Positions 28,211-36,823 of a stretch of DNA of 64,000 nucleotides are shown here, piece after piece. The notes under the pieces are model-generated. The model saw nothing but the letters and a program-made list of their open reading frames with translations, had not been told where the DNA came from and ran no database searches. The first letter of the stretch is position 1, and each line of letters starts with the position of its first letter. Made by a program: the position numbers and the translations under genes. This DNA comes from Candidatus Heimdallarchaeota archaeon (GTDB lineage: Archaea; Asgardarchaeota; Heimdallarchaeia; Hodarchaeales; Hodarchaeaceae): contig DXJL01000104.1 in the NCBI GenBank assembly GCA_019057635.1, forward strand, positions 1-64,000. The letters run 5' to 3'.

Positions 28211-30301
28211 TTATAAAAATTTCTTCATTTGAAATAGTTCAGCCAAAGTTTTTTTTAGATCATTTTCAGTACCGTGTAGTAAATAAAATGATAGTAATGG
28301 TAATATTTCTGCAAATAATTTCTCCCACTCTCCCTCTTTCCTTTTTCCATATTTATCTGAAAATTTCTGAAATTTTACTTTGATTTCCTCCTCTATTGAG
28401 GTACATGTGTCCACTGTGATCGGAGTATCATCTTCTGTTGTTTTTCTAGCTACTAGAATTATATCGAAATTACTACCTGTGACGGGTCGGGCACGAAATT
28501 CGCTAATTATAGGGAAAGCTGCTTTGAGTAGAAACTGGCTTTCATTTAAAGCTTTAAGTATTAAGCTCCATGCTTTCGGATTAGAATGATGGAAAGTGAA
28601 TATTAAAGGAGATTTATCTTTTAATACCCGACGACATTCTCTAAAGACCTTAATTAATTGAGAAACAAATAATAAATCATCTTTTTGTAATCCAATTTCT
28701 TCTTCACTGATGATAGTGGAGGATTCAAACCATGAATATGTTTCTTTTAAAGCTAACCGCAACCACACATAGAAAAAATTTGCTAATTCGCTATATTGTA
28801 TATAATCAAAGTATGGTGGATCAGTCAAGACTAAATCGACAGATTGATCAGGAATACCATACTTCATCAGGTTAATGGACGTACCTGCAATTAACAAAGT
28901 GTCGGCGTTGACACTCTCTTTAAGTTGATCAAAATTTTCAAGTATCTGAGCATGGATTCGATCACCAGGAATAGGTATGCGAGTAATTCGATTCTCTTGG
29001 ATTCTGATCTCAAATGGGGCTTCACAATATTCTTTTGCTCTTTTTATCTTTTCTAGATAAGTGATGAATGTTCCATTACCCTTATCAGTTCCCCAGACGT
29101 TATTCTCAACATACTGCAAAGGAACAAGGAATGATTGAAAATTAAAAACATTTACAATTTGTTTCATGGTATAATTATATGGAGAGAGCACGGTATGAAA
29201 TTCCAAGCTACTAGAAAAGGCACTAACAAAAAATTCTTTTAAGTTTTGATCTTTAATTAACAAGATGGTTTCTAGAAGTAAACTTAGGCTAAATAATTGT
29301 CGAGGATTGAATAAGGCTGCGAAAGTCTTAAAGCCGTAGTTGATTAGATTTTTTACATTTGACCCGCTTTCAGGAAGTATCTCTCTTGGATATGGTAAAT
29401 TCTCTTTTTGCTCTTCAAATAAATCAACGATTTTATTATAATTTTTAATATCCTCTTCATCCACCGATTTGTATCCTCTGTACCTACACTTTTTACAATA
29501 AAATTCAATAGCAATCTGTCTTGATGAGAATGATTGAACATTTTCCTTTACTATATCCACTAACCGGAATTCACTTTCACACTTTGTACACGTGAATATC
29601 TTCTTCTTACAGTTCCCCTTTTGCGGGATGAACTTTGTTTCACAATTGAGACAAGTACTTTGAGAAGAGAGATCCTCTCTAGTGGAAAACAACATGTGAC
29701 ATTCTGGACAAATTACTAATGTTTCTCGACTCTTACGTTGCATCTTCCCTATGATGTAATATTTGAATAAATCCTCATTCGATTGGCAACTAGGGCATTG
29801 AATAGTACGAACCCAAAATGTATACATAATGTCTGCGTGATGAGATCCACATTCAGAACATTTTGTCTGATAGAACTCTTTAATTCGTTTTCCCACGTGG
29901 TTAAAAATCCAAGTTATTTTTTGGTTGAATTTTTCTGTGTTTAAGCTATCAAGCTCCTTTTTTGTTGTGAACCAAGCAACAGGATTTAGATCAATACCAA
30001 TAGATTTTACCCCCAATCTATTAAGCTCAATCAGGCTTGTTCCTCCTCCACAGAAGGGATCCAAGACAATTTTTCCAGAAAAATTATGATTTCTATAGAA
30101 TGCTCCTTCGTCATCTTCTGTAGAGCTAAATAAGTGGGTATCTGAAAAGTGAGCTAAACCTATTGCTCGAAACGTTGATCCGGGTCTTCGTGCCCATGAT
30201 TTGTGAATTGAGTAAATCGGTCGATAGAATTGGCGTCTTTGCGACTCAACCTTTGCAATTTCTTGAATAGATGCAACAGGGAAATTTTTTTCTATAGGCA
30301 C
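28211..30301 (-). CDS. DUF1156 DNA methyltransferase with zinc ribbons (copy B)
   Basis: This 696-residue paralog of copy A keeps the same domain order. It has RQFYRPIYSIHKSWARRPGS at the N-terminus, motif I LDPFCGGGTSLIELNRLG, a series of CxxC pairs (CSECGSH, CPSCQSNE, CPECHMLF, CLNCET, CTKCESE, CKKCRY), and motif IV LTDPPYFDYIQYSELANFF. Motif order I before IV matches copy A. The two proteins diverge clearly in sequence, so this is an old duplication or two separate gains; different recognition sites are plausible. It would be the first gene of the operon with tdk. Confidence 0.9.
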   Translation of the reverse strand: MPIEKNFPVASIQEIAKVESQRRQFYRPIYSIHKSWARRPGSTFRAIGLAHFSDTHLFSSTEDDEGAFYRNHNFSGKIVLDPFCGGGTSLIELNRLGVKSIGIDLNPVAWFTTKKELDSLNTEKFNQKITWIFNHVGKRIKEFYQTKCSECGSHHADIMYTFWVRTIQCPSCQSNEDLFKYYIIGKMQRKSRETLVICPECHMLFSTREDLSSQSTCLNCETKFIPQKGNCKKKIFTCTKCESEFRLVDIVKENVQSFSSRQIAIEFYCKKCRYRGYKSVDEEDIKNYNKIVDLFEEQKENLPYPREILPESGSNVKNLINYGFKTFAALFNPRQLFSLSLLLETILLIKDQNLKEFFVSAFSSSLEFHTVLSPYNYTMKQIVNVFNFQSFLVPLQYVENNVWGTDKGNGTFITYLEKIKRAKEYCEAPFEIRIQENRITRIPIPGDRIHAQILENFDQLKESVNADTLLIAGTSINLMKYGIPDQSVDLVLTDPPYFDYIQYSELANFFYVWLRLALKETYSWFESSTIISEEEIGLQKDDLLFVSQLIKVFRECRRVLKDKSPLIFTFHHSNPKAWSLILKALNESQFLLKAAFPIISEFRARPVTGSNFDIILVARKTTEDDTPITVDTCTSIEEEIKVKFQKFSDKYGKRKEGEWEKLFAEILPLLSFYLLHGTENDLKKTLAELFQMKKFL

Positions 30302-30468
30302 GAACTTTTCTCCTATTTACCACACTAGATAAGGTCTCACTTAGTCACCTGAACTCATAATTTCAGTTCATGATATTTTGGAGTTTAAATGACACCTTAA
30401 AATATTTAACGAGAAAATGCTATACTTACTATGATGTTGATTTAATATAAATTAATTGGTGTTTTATC

Positions 30469-31344
30469 ATAGCGAATTCTCTTATCAGATCTGCAAAAAA
30501 AGAAGATTTACAGGCTCTTGAATCTTTGTACATTCAATGCATGGGAAAATTTGAATATACATATTATAAGACAAATTTTTACTCCTACATTACATCGAAT
30601 CGTGATTTAATAAAAGTGTCAGAAGAACCATCAGGTCAAATATCAGGTTTCGCAATGGGATATATATCTAACCCTCAAGAAGCAAAAATTCAAGCAATTT
30701 TTGTGTCTGCTGATTATCGTAACCAAGGTATTGCTACAAATCTTCTTAAATCATTAGAAAGCGAAATAGTATCAAAAAATTACAGTCTTCGCTACCTATC
30801 TGTGAGAATACCGGAGGAGTATTTTAAATTCCAATCATTTTTCCTCAGAAGAAAGTTTTCAATTATCGCAGAAATTAATGGATACATAAAAAACAGTTTA
30901 GACTTCCCTTTTTCTGTCAATAAAGAAATAACCGTTCGAAAAGCTAAGAAATCTGATATTGATGGAATTTTACAGATCGAAAAAGCATGCTTTTCGGATT
31001 ATTGGCAAAAGAATCGTGAGGAATTTAAAAAAATAATGAAAGACGTATTCGAAATCTTATTTGTAGCTATTTGGGGTAATACCATTGTTGGTTACAATTT
31101 TAATGCAGTATCACGTACTAATCAAAGTGGTAATTATATTAGGATAGCAACTCTTCCAGATCAGCGGCAAAAACGTGTGGCCACTACCCTTACTGCACAC
31201 GCTTTCAAATGGTTCAGATCAAAACATGTTACCCGAGTTTTATTATCTACTTACGCCAACTCTCCCCATCATAATAAGATGTACAATAAATGGGGATTTA
31301 GAATAAATGACCGTGAAATAATTTTAAGTCGAAAATATTCATAA
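30469..31344 (+). CDS. Tandem GNAT acetyltransferase with apparent ATA start
   Basis: The ORF track starts at TTG 30526, but the frame codes further upstream: ANSLIRSAKKEDLQALESLY is a textbook GNAT N-terminus (I-R-x-A-x-x-x-D). Upstream of 30526 to the stop there is no ATG/GTG/TTG; ATA 30469 or ATC 30466 would place the start correctly. The protein then has two GNAT domains, about residues 4-145 and 153-290. Acetyl-CoA loops are YRNQGIATNLLKSLE in the first and QRQKRVATTLTAHAF, with a degenerate Arg/Gly pattern, in the second. It probably acetylates protein N-termini or small amines. Confidence 0.75.
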   Translation: MANSLIRSAKKEDLQALESLYIQCMGKFEYTYYKTNFYSYITSNRDLIKVSEEPSGQISGFAMGYISNPQEAKIQAIFVSADYRNQGIATNLLKSLESEIVSKNYSLRYLSVRIPEEYFKFQSFFLRRKFSIIAEINGYIKNSLDFPFSVNKEITVRKAKKSDIDGILQIEKACFSDYWQKNREEFKKIMKDVFEILFVAIWGNTIVGYNFNAVSRTNQSGNYIRIATLPDQRQKRVATTLTAHAFKWFRSKHVTRVLLSTYANSPHHNKMYNKWGFRINDREIILSRKYS

Positions 31345-31894
31345 TAACCCTCATTTTCTCAATGTGCAGCAAATTGAGTTTGTAATAAGTTCAGATTCCA
31401 TTGTTTCTATACTAATATAATCTGTAGTATTCATTTGAAAAGATTTTCTAAAATTTGAATCCAGATTTGAAACCAGAAATGGTAAAGAACTCATTATTGT
31501 TCCACCATGACTGACTGTAATAATTCTTGCATTAGAATTATCTGAATATCTCGTTTTCATAGAATCCAGATAATTTCGAATTCGAGTAATTATTTGCAAA
31601 AGTGATTCCCCCCAGGCAATGAAGTATTAAGATTTTCTTTCTCAAACCATTCTTTCCAGAGATCCATAAACATAGACCAACTAGTTGGATCGGATTTGCC
31701 TTCTAACTTTCCTACACTGAATTCTACAAGCCTTGAGTCAATTTCATAGTTTAATTCAAGTTTATTTGATAAAATATCAGCTGTTTCCACTGCTCGCTTA
31801 AGCGGATTACAATAAATTTTATCAAAGCAGGAATAAGCTCTTTTTAGTCGTTCAGCAAGCGACTTGACCTGCATTATCCCCCTGTCTGTAAGTC

Positions 31895-31917
31895 CATGAC
31901 TAAATTTGTCAGACAAC
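31895..31917. repeat. Right terminal inverted repeat of the TnpB element
   Basis: CATGACTAAATTTGTCAGAC continues to AAC and is the inverse of 33296-33318 except for three positions. It includes the tnpB stop codon and the terminal CATG. Confidence 0.85.
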
Positions 31918-31975
31918 TCTGGAAAAAGAGTTCTGGACAGGATGAGTCACACATCCGCTATCCAGCAAGTGAGCC
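31895..31975 (-). ncRNA. Predicted omega-RNA scaffold at the 3' end of tnpB
   Basis: In TnpB systems the guide RNA scaffold overlaps the tnpB 3' end and reads into flanking DNA, which supplies the guide. Here the tnpB end contains GGATG/CATCC and AACTCT-TTTTCC-AGAGTT hairpins followed by the terminal palindrome. Two solo copies elsewhere keep the same segments, and the second stem is kept by compensatory changes (AACTATTT/AAATAGTT). The guide would begin after CATG. Exact ends are not visible from sequence. Confidence 0.45.
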
Positions 31976-33198
31976 ACCACTGAAGGTGAACTGACTGTAG
32001 GGATTACTTGGCTGCTGTTAATATACCGCTGCAGGATATTACAGGCAGCATTATAATCAGCATTCAGGTGATGACCACATTTACGACAACAGAAGCATCC
32101 GCGCGATTTCCGGTTACGTTTGTCTACATAGCCACACTGACTACATTGTTGGGAGGTATACGCCTCATTTACGCGCACTACCGTCATCCCCACAAGTTTC
32201 GCTTTATACTCGAGCATTTTAATAAATTTGAAGAAGGGGATTTGAACAAAAGACTGATTGGTACGTTTTCCTAAGTTACAGTGGTGTTTCCACCTGGCAT
32301 TGTAACCGATGACCAATGTCTCGATATTGTGCTGTAAACAGTAAGTAATAATTCGGCGGGAGGTTTGATGGAAGAAATTCTGAAGGCGGTTCATCCGCAC
32401 TCGCTGAAGACCTTGAATCCGGCGAGTGGTAAACTGTTGATTGTGAGTGGTTGCTAGCGATCGATAATGGGCCAGTTGTTTGTTATACCACTGATTAATG
32501 GTCTTCCCCACCCCGCCTTTGACGAGTAAGCCGTCTGACGTAGTTACGAGGTTGTTAAGACCAAGATCTATTCCCATAGCTCGGGGAGAAGACGAATCAG
32601 AGGAGGGAAAAGGGAGAACTTGCACTTCATAGAGTAATTCTACCACAAATCGATCATAATACGGTACCAATCGAGCGCCCACACACGTTTCTACAGTTAA
32701 TGGAAGGGTTCCGAGTGAAAAAGTGGGAAAGCCGCGTGCCATGAGATTCCGAGCAAAAAGAATCTGGTTCTCCCGAATTCGAACGCGGGGGCGGGGAAAG
32801 TTCAGCATGTGCAGCCCATTCTTGGGTTTATACCTGGGCGCTCGGGGCCGGGTCTGAAATTTGGTCGGATCGGTTTTCCATGCTTTCAGTCCATTGAAAA
32901 AGCTCCGCCAAATTTGTTCTACTTGACGGAGGACTTGTTGCGGTAAATAACTATCCGAAATGTCCTTTAATGCGAGATACACTGGTTCGTGCTTGAGGCG
33001 ATGATACAAGCTCGTGTATTGGAGCCATTTCCCCGTCTTAAAGAATTCTTGGCGCACCTCATAGGTGGCGCGATTATACAGATTTTTGGCACAGGTGCAC
33101 AAATCGGTAAAAATGGGCCGCGGTTTCATCTGCATTCGGATAGCTAACTGGGGGTGAGAGTGTTTCGTGGTACGCATTCCCATTCCAAGAAGACTCAT
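31909..33198 (-). CDS. tnpB: RNA-guided TnpB nuclease
   Basis: This 429-residue TnpB is apparently intact. The N-terminal half has the helical recognition region, with LYNRATYEVRQEFFKTG and SYLPQQVLRQVEQIWRSFF. The RuvC-like nuclease keeps its acidic residues: Asp in MGIDLGLNNLV, Glu in IETLVIGYNARWKH and Asp in HLNADYNAACNI. The zinc finger CSQCGYVDKRNRKSRGCFCC...CGHH lies between the last two. TnpB cuts DNA next to a short adjacent motif under guidance by an RNA made from the element's right end. The last five codons lie in a conserved hairpin and the stop lies in the terminal repeat. No TnpA is present, so movement would need a partner in trans. Confidence 0.94.
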   Translation of the reverse strand: MSLLGMGMRTTKHSHPQLAIRMQMKPRPIFTDLCTCAKNLYNRATYEVRQEFFKTGKWLQYTSLYHRLKHEPVYLALKDISDSYLPQQVLRQVEQIWRSFFNGLKAWKTDPTKFQTRPRAPRYKPKNGLHMLNFPRPRVRIRENQILFARNLMARGFPTFSLGTLPLTVETCVGARLVPYYDRFVVELLYEVQVLPFPSSDSSSPRAMGIDLGLNNLVTTSDGLLVKGGVGKTINQWYNKQLAHYRSLATTHNQQFTTRRIQGLQRVRMNRLQNFFHQTSRRIITYCLQHNIETLVIGYNARWKHHCNLGKRTNQSFVQIPFFKFIKMLEYKAKLVGMTVVRVNEAYTSQQCSQCGYVDKRNRKSRGCFCCRKCGHHLNADYNAACNILQRYINSSQVIPTVSSPSVVAHLLDSGCVTHPVQNSFSRVV

Positions 33199-33295
33199 TC
33201 GCTCTTATAAGCTCGAGACAGAGAGAGATCAGTGAAAATAACAAATGTGACGAAAATGAACCTTTTTTCTTCCTGGCTTAGAATAATAAATACTG

Positions 33296-33318
33296 GTTGT
33301 CAGACAAATTTGATCATG
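33296..33318. repeat. Left terminal inverted repeat of the TnpB element
   Basis: GTTGTCAGACAAATTTGATC followed by ATG pairs with the right terminus at 31895-31917 at 20 of 23 positions. It abuts the histidine-phosphatase N-terminal codons. Between tnpB and this end (33199-33295) there is no gene. Confidence 0.85.
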
Positions 33319-33498
33319 TTTATATCCTGTATTCGAAAAAATCTTCATGATATTAGCTTTACTTTCGCCATGTCGTACAAAAATGATCTCCAGTTCATAG
33401 CCACCTTTTTAAATCAATAACTGTCCTTATGCCTGTGATGCTATTAAATTATGTTGATGTAGTAATTCATAATTTCAATTTTCCAATAATTCTTACTG

Positions 33499-34910
33499 TT
33501 ACGTCTCTCTAGTTGAAGAATAAGATGCCATCAGGTCTAGTATTTTAACAGCAGTATTGATATCATCATAAACAACTCCACCATTGGACCGAATCTGAGA
33601 AGTCCATCGAGATTTTATGGAATTATCTCCCACTATATAAGTGATAATTGGTTTCCTATATTTTTGCATATCATGTAAAACGGTGGGATCAAATGTGATG
33701 GCAACCTGCATCGCCGCAATCATCAACAAATCATGTCAATTTCATTACTTTCACATAGAATGGGTATAATTCGACGGAGAGCTTCATCTAATCCATGAAT
33801 TTCAAAAGCAGACCATGAATCAACAGGGTTCTTTGGAGGCATCCATTCTGGGAAGAGCTTTTGTAATTTTTGTGTTGTCGATTCTGAGAACTCAGGTATT
33901 TTTATATTATATTTCGCTGCGATATCTGCCCCAATAACACCTCCTGCACCAGTTATAGTTACGATTGCAAGACGATTCCCATTAGGGAGCGGTAATTTAG
34001 CAAAGGCCTCTACAATATTAAAAAAGTCTCCAAATTCAGTCGCTTGTATAATTTTTGATTGTTTTAGTAGATCTGATAATAATTGAGGGGAACCATGGGC
34101 AGTACTAGATGTGTGGCTTAGTGCAGCTGATCTACCTACTTCTGATTGACCTCCAAGTAAACAAATCAGAGGTTTAGACTGTGTAAACTCTTTAGCAAGT
34201 TTTAAAAATTTACGTGGCCGTTTCAAACCTTCAAGATAAAATGCTGCAACTTTTGTTTCTTCATCCTTTAGGAAATCTTGGAGCAAATCACATTCATCAA
34301 TATCTATCCTATTCCCAATAGATGCAGCTTTACGGATACCGGTGTAACGTTCTGTGAATAATTGTAATATAACTGCTCCAGAAAAATACCCTGATTGACC
34401 TACGATTGAAACAACTCCTTTTCTCCTCATATCTGCAGTAATTGGCTCGAAAGTCGTGATTAACTCGTCTGTTACTGTTCCCATACAATTTCCTCCCCAG
34501 ATGCGTATGTTTAATTGCTTTCCAAGTTTACCTATTTCCTCTTGTATGGCTTTTCCTTCCTTACCCGCTTCAGCAAACCCAGCACTTTCAATAATTATAC
34601 CTTTCACACCTTTTTGGTGACATTCTTTCAATAGAGAGGGTATACTTTTGGGCGCAACAAAACATATTACCAAATTAATGTTTTCTGGGACTTCCATTAG
34701 GGAATGATAAACTTTCAATCCTAGTATTTCTTTTGCCTTAGGATTAATTGGAAAAATTTGTTCTGTCCTAGAAAATGTCCAAAGAACATTCTTTAAAATG
34801 CCATAACCCGCTTTAGAACTATTTCGACTAACACCAATGATTGCTATCGATTCTGGGTGAAAAAAGCATGAGAGATCAGGTTGCATAGGATTTCCTCTTC
34901 GATCAATCAT
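33499..34910 (-). pseudogene. ADP-forming acyl-CoA synthetase alpha subunit, frameshifted
   Basis: Two overlapping ORFs (395 and 76 residues) give one acetyl/acyl-CoA synthetase alpha chain; about 470 residues in total is the normal length. The CoA-binding domain has SIAIIGVSRNSSKAGYGIL and IFPINPKAKEILG. The ligase-CoA domain has VSIVGQSGYFSGAVI and GRSAALSHTSSTAHGS with the phosphorylated His. The frame breaks at EIDMI / LMIAAMQVAITFDPT, where ATGATTTGTTGATGATT carries what looks like two extra bases. The enzyme makes ATP from acyl-CoA and ADP with a beta subunit, not in the window. Either the gene is recently broken or the assembly has an error here. Confidence 0.85.
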
Positions 34911-34997
34911 AGGACGCTCAGGATCCCTGAAAATATAAGAGTTTCATAAACCAGCGTATATTATTCACATCAAGTATAATTTCTGTAGAGATGAATA

Positions 34998-35582
34998 ATG
35001 GCTCAGCGTAAAGATCAATCGATAAAAGATGGGGTTTTTTATCCTCCGTATGACAAATTAATCATATTTAAATGCAATGTTATGAACACTTCTGGCTTTC
35101 TAAGAGATATTTTACTCTCAACTGCCATTATTGGAATATTTGCATTTCTTTTACTTGAATGGCTTGCACTTCTGATCGTACCACTGAGCTGGCCTTTTCT
35201 AGTTCAATTTTCTCTACCTAAACATTATCAATACCTTCAATTCAACAAGCATTCGGTATTTTATGGCTCAGGTTCTTTAAAAAATCTTATACTTTCGAGA
35301 TCATTATTCACTGGGAATAAAAATCAATATGGGGATATTTCTTACATGCGTTTTAACAAATGGGAGAAAAGCAAACGAGGAGGAGTGAAAGACAAGTTTG
35401 GAAAAATCGAAATTCAGATTGATCACCAGTCACCTATTTTTCATTTCTTAGTGACAAGTGAGGATTTAGCTAAGATCGTAAAGATTTTTGATACCTACCG
35501 TTTCCATTCCAAAGTGATAAAAAAACGTTCACGAGGAGAACTTCTGTTAATTTTTCCATCATCTCCTCGATATAACACCTAA
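34998..35582 (+). CDS. Membrane-anchored protein of unknown function
   Basis: This 194-residue protein has one or two hydrophobic helices around residues 35-72 (DILLSTAIIGIFAFLLLEWL and ALLIVPLSWPFLV). A predicted beta-rich, basic C-terminal half follows, resembling a PH-like membrane-associated domain: FNKHSVFYGSGSLKNLILSR, then KIEIQIDHQSPIFHFLV and a final helix LAKIVKIFDTYRF. That pattern is like bacterial PH-domain (bPH2/DUF304) proteins, but I am not sure. It stands alone, divergent from the synthetase. Confidence 0.5.
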   Translation: MAQRKDQSIKDGVFYPPYDKLIIFKCNVMNTSGFLRDILLSTAIIGIFAFLLLEWLALLIVPLSWPFLVQFSLPKHYQYLQFNKHSVFYGSGSLKNLILSRSLFTGNKNQYGDISYMRFNKWEKSKRGGVKDKFGKIEIQIDHQSPIFHFLVTSEDLAKIVKIFDTYRFHSKVIKKRSRGELLLIFPSSPRYNT

Positions 35583-35629
35583 ATCCAGACAAATCATTTT
35601 CCTGAAAAGTCTTTGTTAATGCCCAAACG

Positions 35630-35637
35630 TTTATAAT
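35630..35637 (+). promoter_or_regulatory. Probable TATA box of the subtilase gene
   Basis: TTTATAAT is centred about 34 nt before the ATG at 35668. The start site would fall only a few bases before the ATG, giving a very short leader. No ribosome-binding site is visible between them. Confidence 0.4.
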
Positions 35638-35667
35638 TTTGCATACATGCATTAACTCTAGATTCTA

Positions 35668-36807
35668 ATGAATTCTATGAAATCTTTGCTCTTTGTTATC
35701 TTCATTGCTACTTTATTAACTATTAGTTCTATCCCAAAAAATTCGCAAGCTACTTCAAATCCTGTTAATCTTCCTTGGAATCTTCAACAGATCAGTATAG
35801 CTGGTGCTTGGAATATTACTACAGGGAGAACAGATATTATCATTGCAATTATTGATTCAGGAATTGATTTTTCTCATCCTGCTTTATCTCAAGCTCAATG
35901 GATCAACTCTGATGAAATTATTAATAATTCTCAAGACGATGATAATAATGGCTATATTGATGATTTTTGTGGATGGGATTGGATCAATCAGGACAATAAT
36001 CCAGGTTGGCAGGACGAAGACGAGATACATCACCATGGAACATTTATTGCGGGGATTATTGCGGCTAATGATAGCGAAGTATTTGGGATAGCCCCGAAAG
36101 TAAAAGTTATGTCCTTACGAGTAGTTGATAGAAATACCCTTATCCCTAACACAGCAGGATTAGAAGAAGCAGTAGAATATGCTATTCAAAAAAATGCAGC
36201 AGTTATTATAATGAGTCTCGATTTATTGATAGGCCCTCCAGGATTCAGAGATAGTATTCGGTCTGCGGTATCAGCTAATATTCCTGTTATTGGGGTAGCT
36301 GGAAATTCCGATGAAGGAAATGAATCAGTAGTATTACCTGGTAGATTTTCTGAAGTCATCGCAGTTGGAGCGTCGAACCCAAATGGAGAAAAAGCTTATT
36401 ATAGTAATATTGGTGAGGAAGTTGAGATTCTGGCTCCAGGGGGTCAGTTGAGGAGTACTTCTGTAAAAAGTGGATATCTTTACGGGCAGGGGACGTCCTA
36501 TGCAGCGCCTCACGTCGCTGGTGTCATCGGACTGATAAAATCAATAAGGAGCGATCTTTCGGTGGATGACATACGTTCCATTCTTTATTCTACAGCACAA
36601 GACATAGGAGATTCTGGATGGGATGCAGAAACTGGATATGGAATACTAAATGCCTCAGCTGCGATAGAACTTACACAGACGTATGTTAAAACATCAACTA
36701 TTACCTCCCACTCCCCACGATTATTCGGTATAAACAGTATCCCTCATGTAGAAATCGTGTTATTTATTATTCTGATAATCCCGATATTTGGGAGAAAACA
36801 AAAATAA
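35668..36807 (+). CDS. Secreted, membrane-anchored subtilisin-like serine protease (S8)
   Basis: This 379-residue protein has an N-terminal signal peptide (SLLFVIFIATLLTISSIP). The catalytic triad is Asp in IIAIIDSGIDFSHPAL, His in EIHHHGTFIAGIIA and Ser in GTSYAAPHVAGVIG; the oxyanion Asn is in GVAGNSDEG. Loops rich in Asp/Asn (QDDDNNGYIDDFCG) look like calcium-binding segments. A C-terminal hydrophobic helix (VEIVLFIILIIPIFG) followed by GRKQK suggests an anchor. It would act outside the cell on proteins. There is no clear propeptide of full length, so maturation may be simple. It is convergent with the metallophosphoesterase gene. Confidence 0.93.
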   Translation: MNSMKSLLFVIFIATLLTISSIPKNSQATSNPVNLPWNLQQISIAGAWNITTGRTDIIIAIIDSGIDFSHPALSQAQWINSDEIINNSQDDDNNGYIDDFCGWDWINQDNNPGWQDEDEIHHHGTFIAGIIAANDSEVFGIAPKVKVMSLRVVDRNTLIPNTAGLEEAVEYAIQKNAAVIIMSLDLLIGPPGFRDSIRSAVSANIPVIGVAGNSDEGNESVVLPGRFSEVIAVGASNPNGEKAYYSNIGEEVEILAPGGQLRSTSVKSGYLYGQGTSYAAPHVAGVIGLIKSIRSDLSVDDIRSILYSTAQDIGDSGWDAETGYGILNASAAIELTQTYVKTSTITSHSPRLFGINSIPHVEIVLFIILIIPIFGRKQK

Positions 36808-36823
36808 AATACAAAATTACATT

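Larger units (their letters stand above)
31895..33318 (-). mobile_element. TnpB-only insertion element (IS200/IS605-type) with inverted termini
   Basis: The element carries one gene, tnpB, and no TnpA. Its ends are a 23-bp inverted repeat matching at 20 of 23 positions: 31895-31917 and 33296-33318. Each end holds the small palindrome TTGTC-A/T-GACAA and finishes in CATG. Both edges are fixed because removing one CATG plus the interior restores the interrupted phosphatase frame (GYK-HGLTDRG). IS200/IS605 elements insert 3' of a short target and do not duplicate it; here CATG would be that target. Confidence 0.88.
31351..33393 (-). pseudogene. Histidine phosphatase (phosphoglycerate mutase-like), split by the TnpB element and a frameshift
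   Basis: Three pieces make one phosphatase. The N-terminus lies beyond the TnpB element (33393-33319) and reads EIIFVRHGESKANIMKI, with the catalytic RHG. Precise removal of the element joins GYK to HGLTDRGIMQVKSLAERL in frame. The middle piece ends at a run of six G; a seventh G would restore PGGESLLQIITRIRNYL and carry on to IITVSHGGTIMSS, the second catalytic His. The start is odd: ATG 33398 is one base out of frame, and only a CTG (33393), preceded by AGGTGG, is in frame. As read, the gene is dead. It may be a recent loss, or the G-run shift may be a sequencing error. Confidence 0.85.

Noticed and set aside
25421-30301. DISARM or similar full defence locus
   Set aside because: No helicase, phospholipase D or DUF499-type genes flank the methyltransferases.
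31895-33318. CRISPR-like array near TnpB
   Set aside because: There are no regularly spaced repeats; only the element's terminal inverted repeats.
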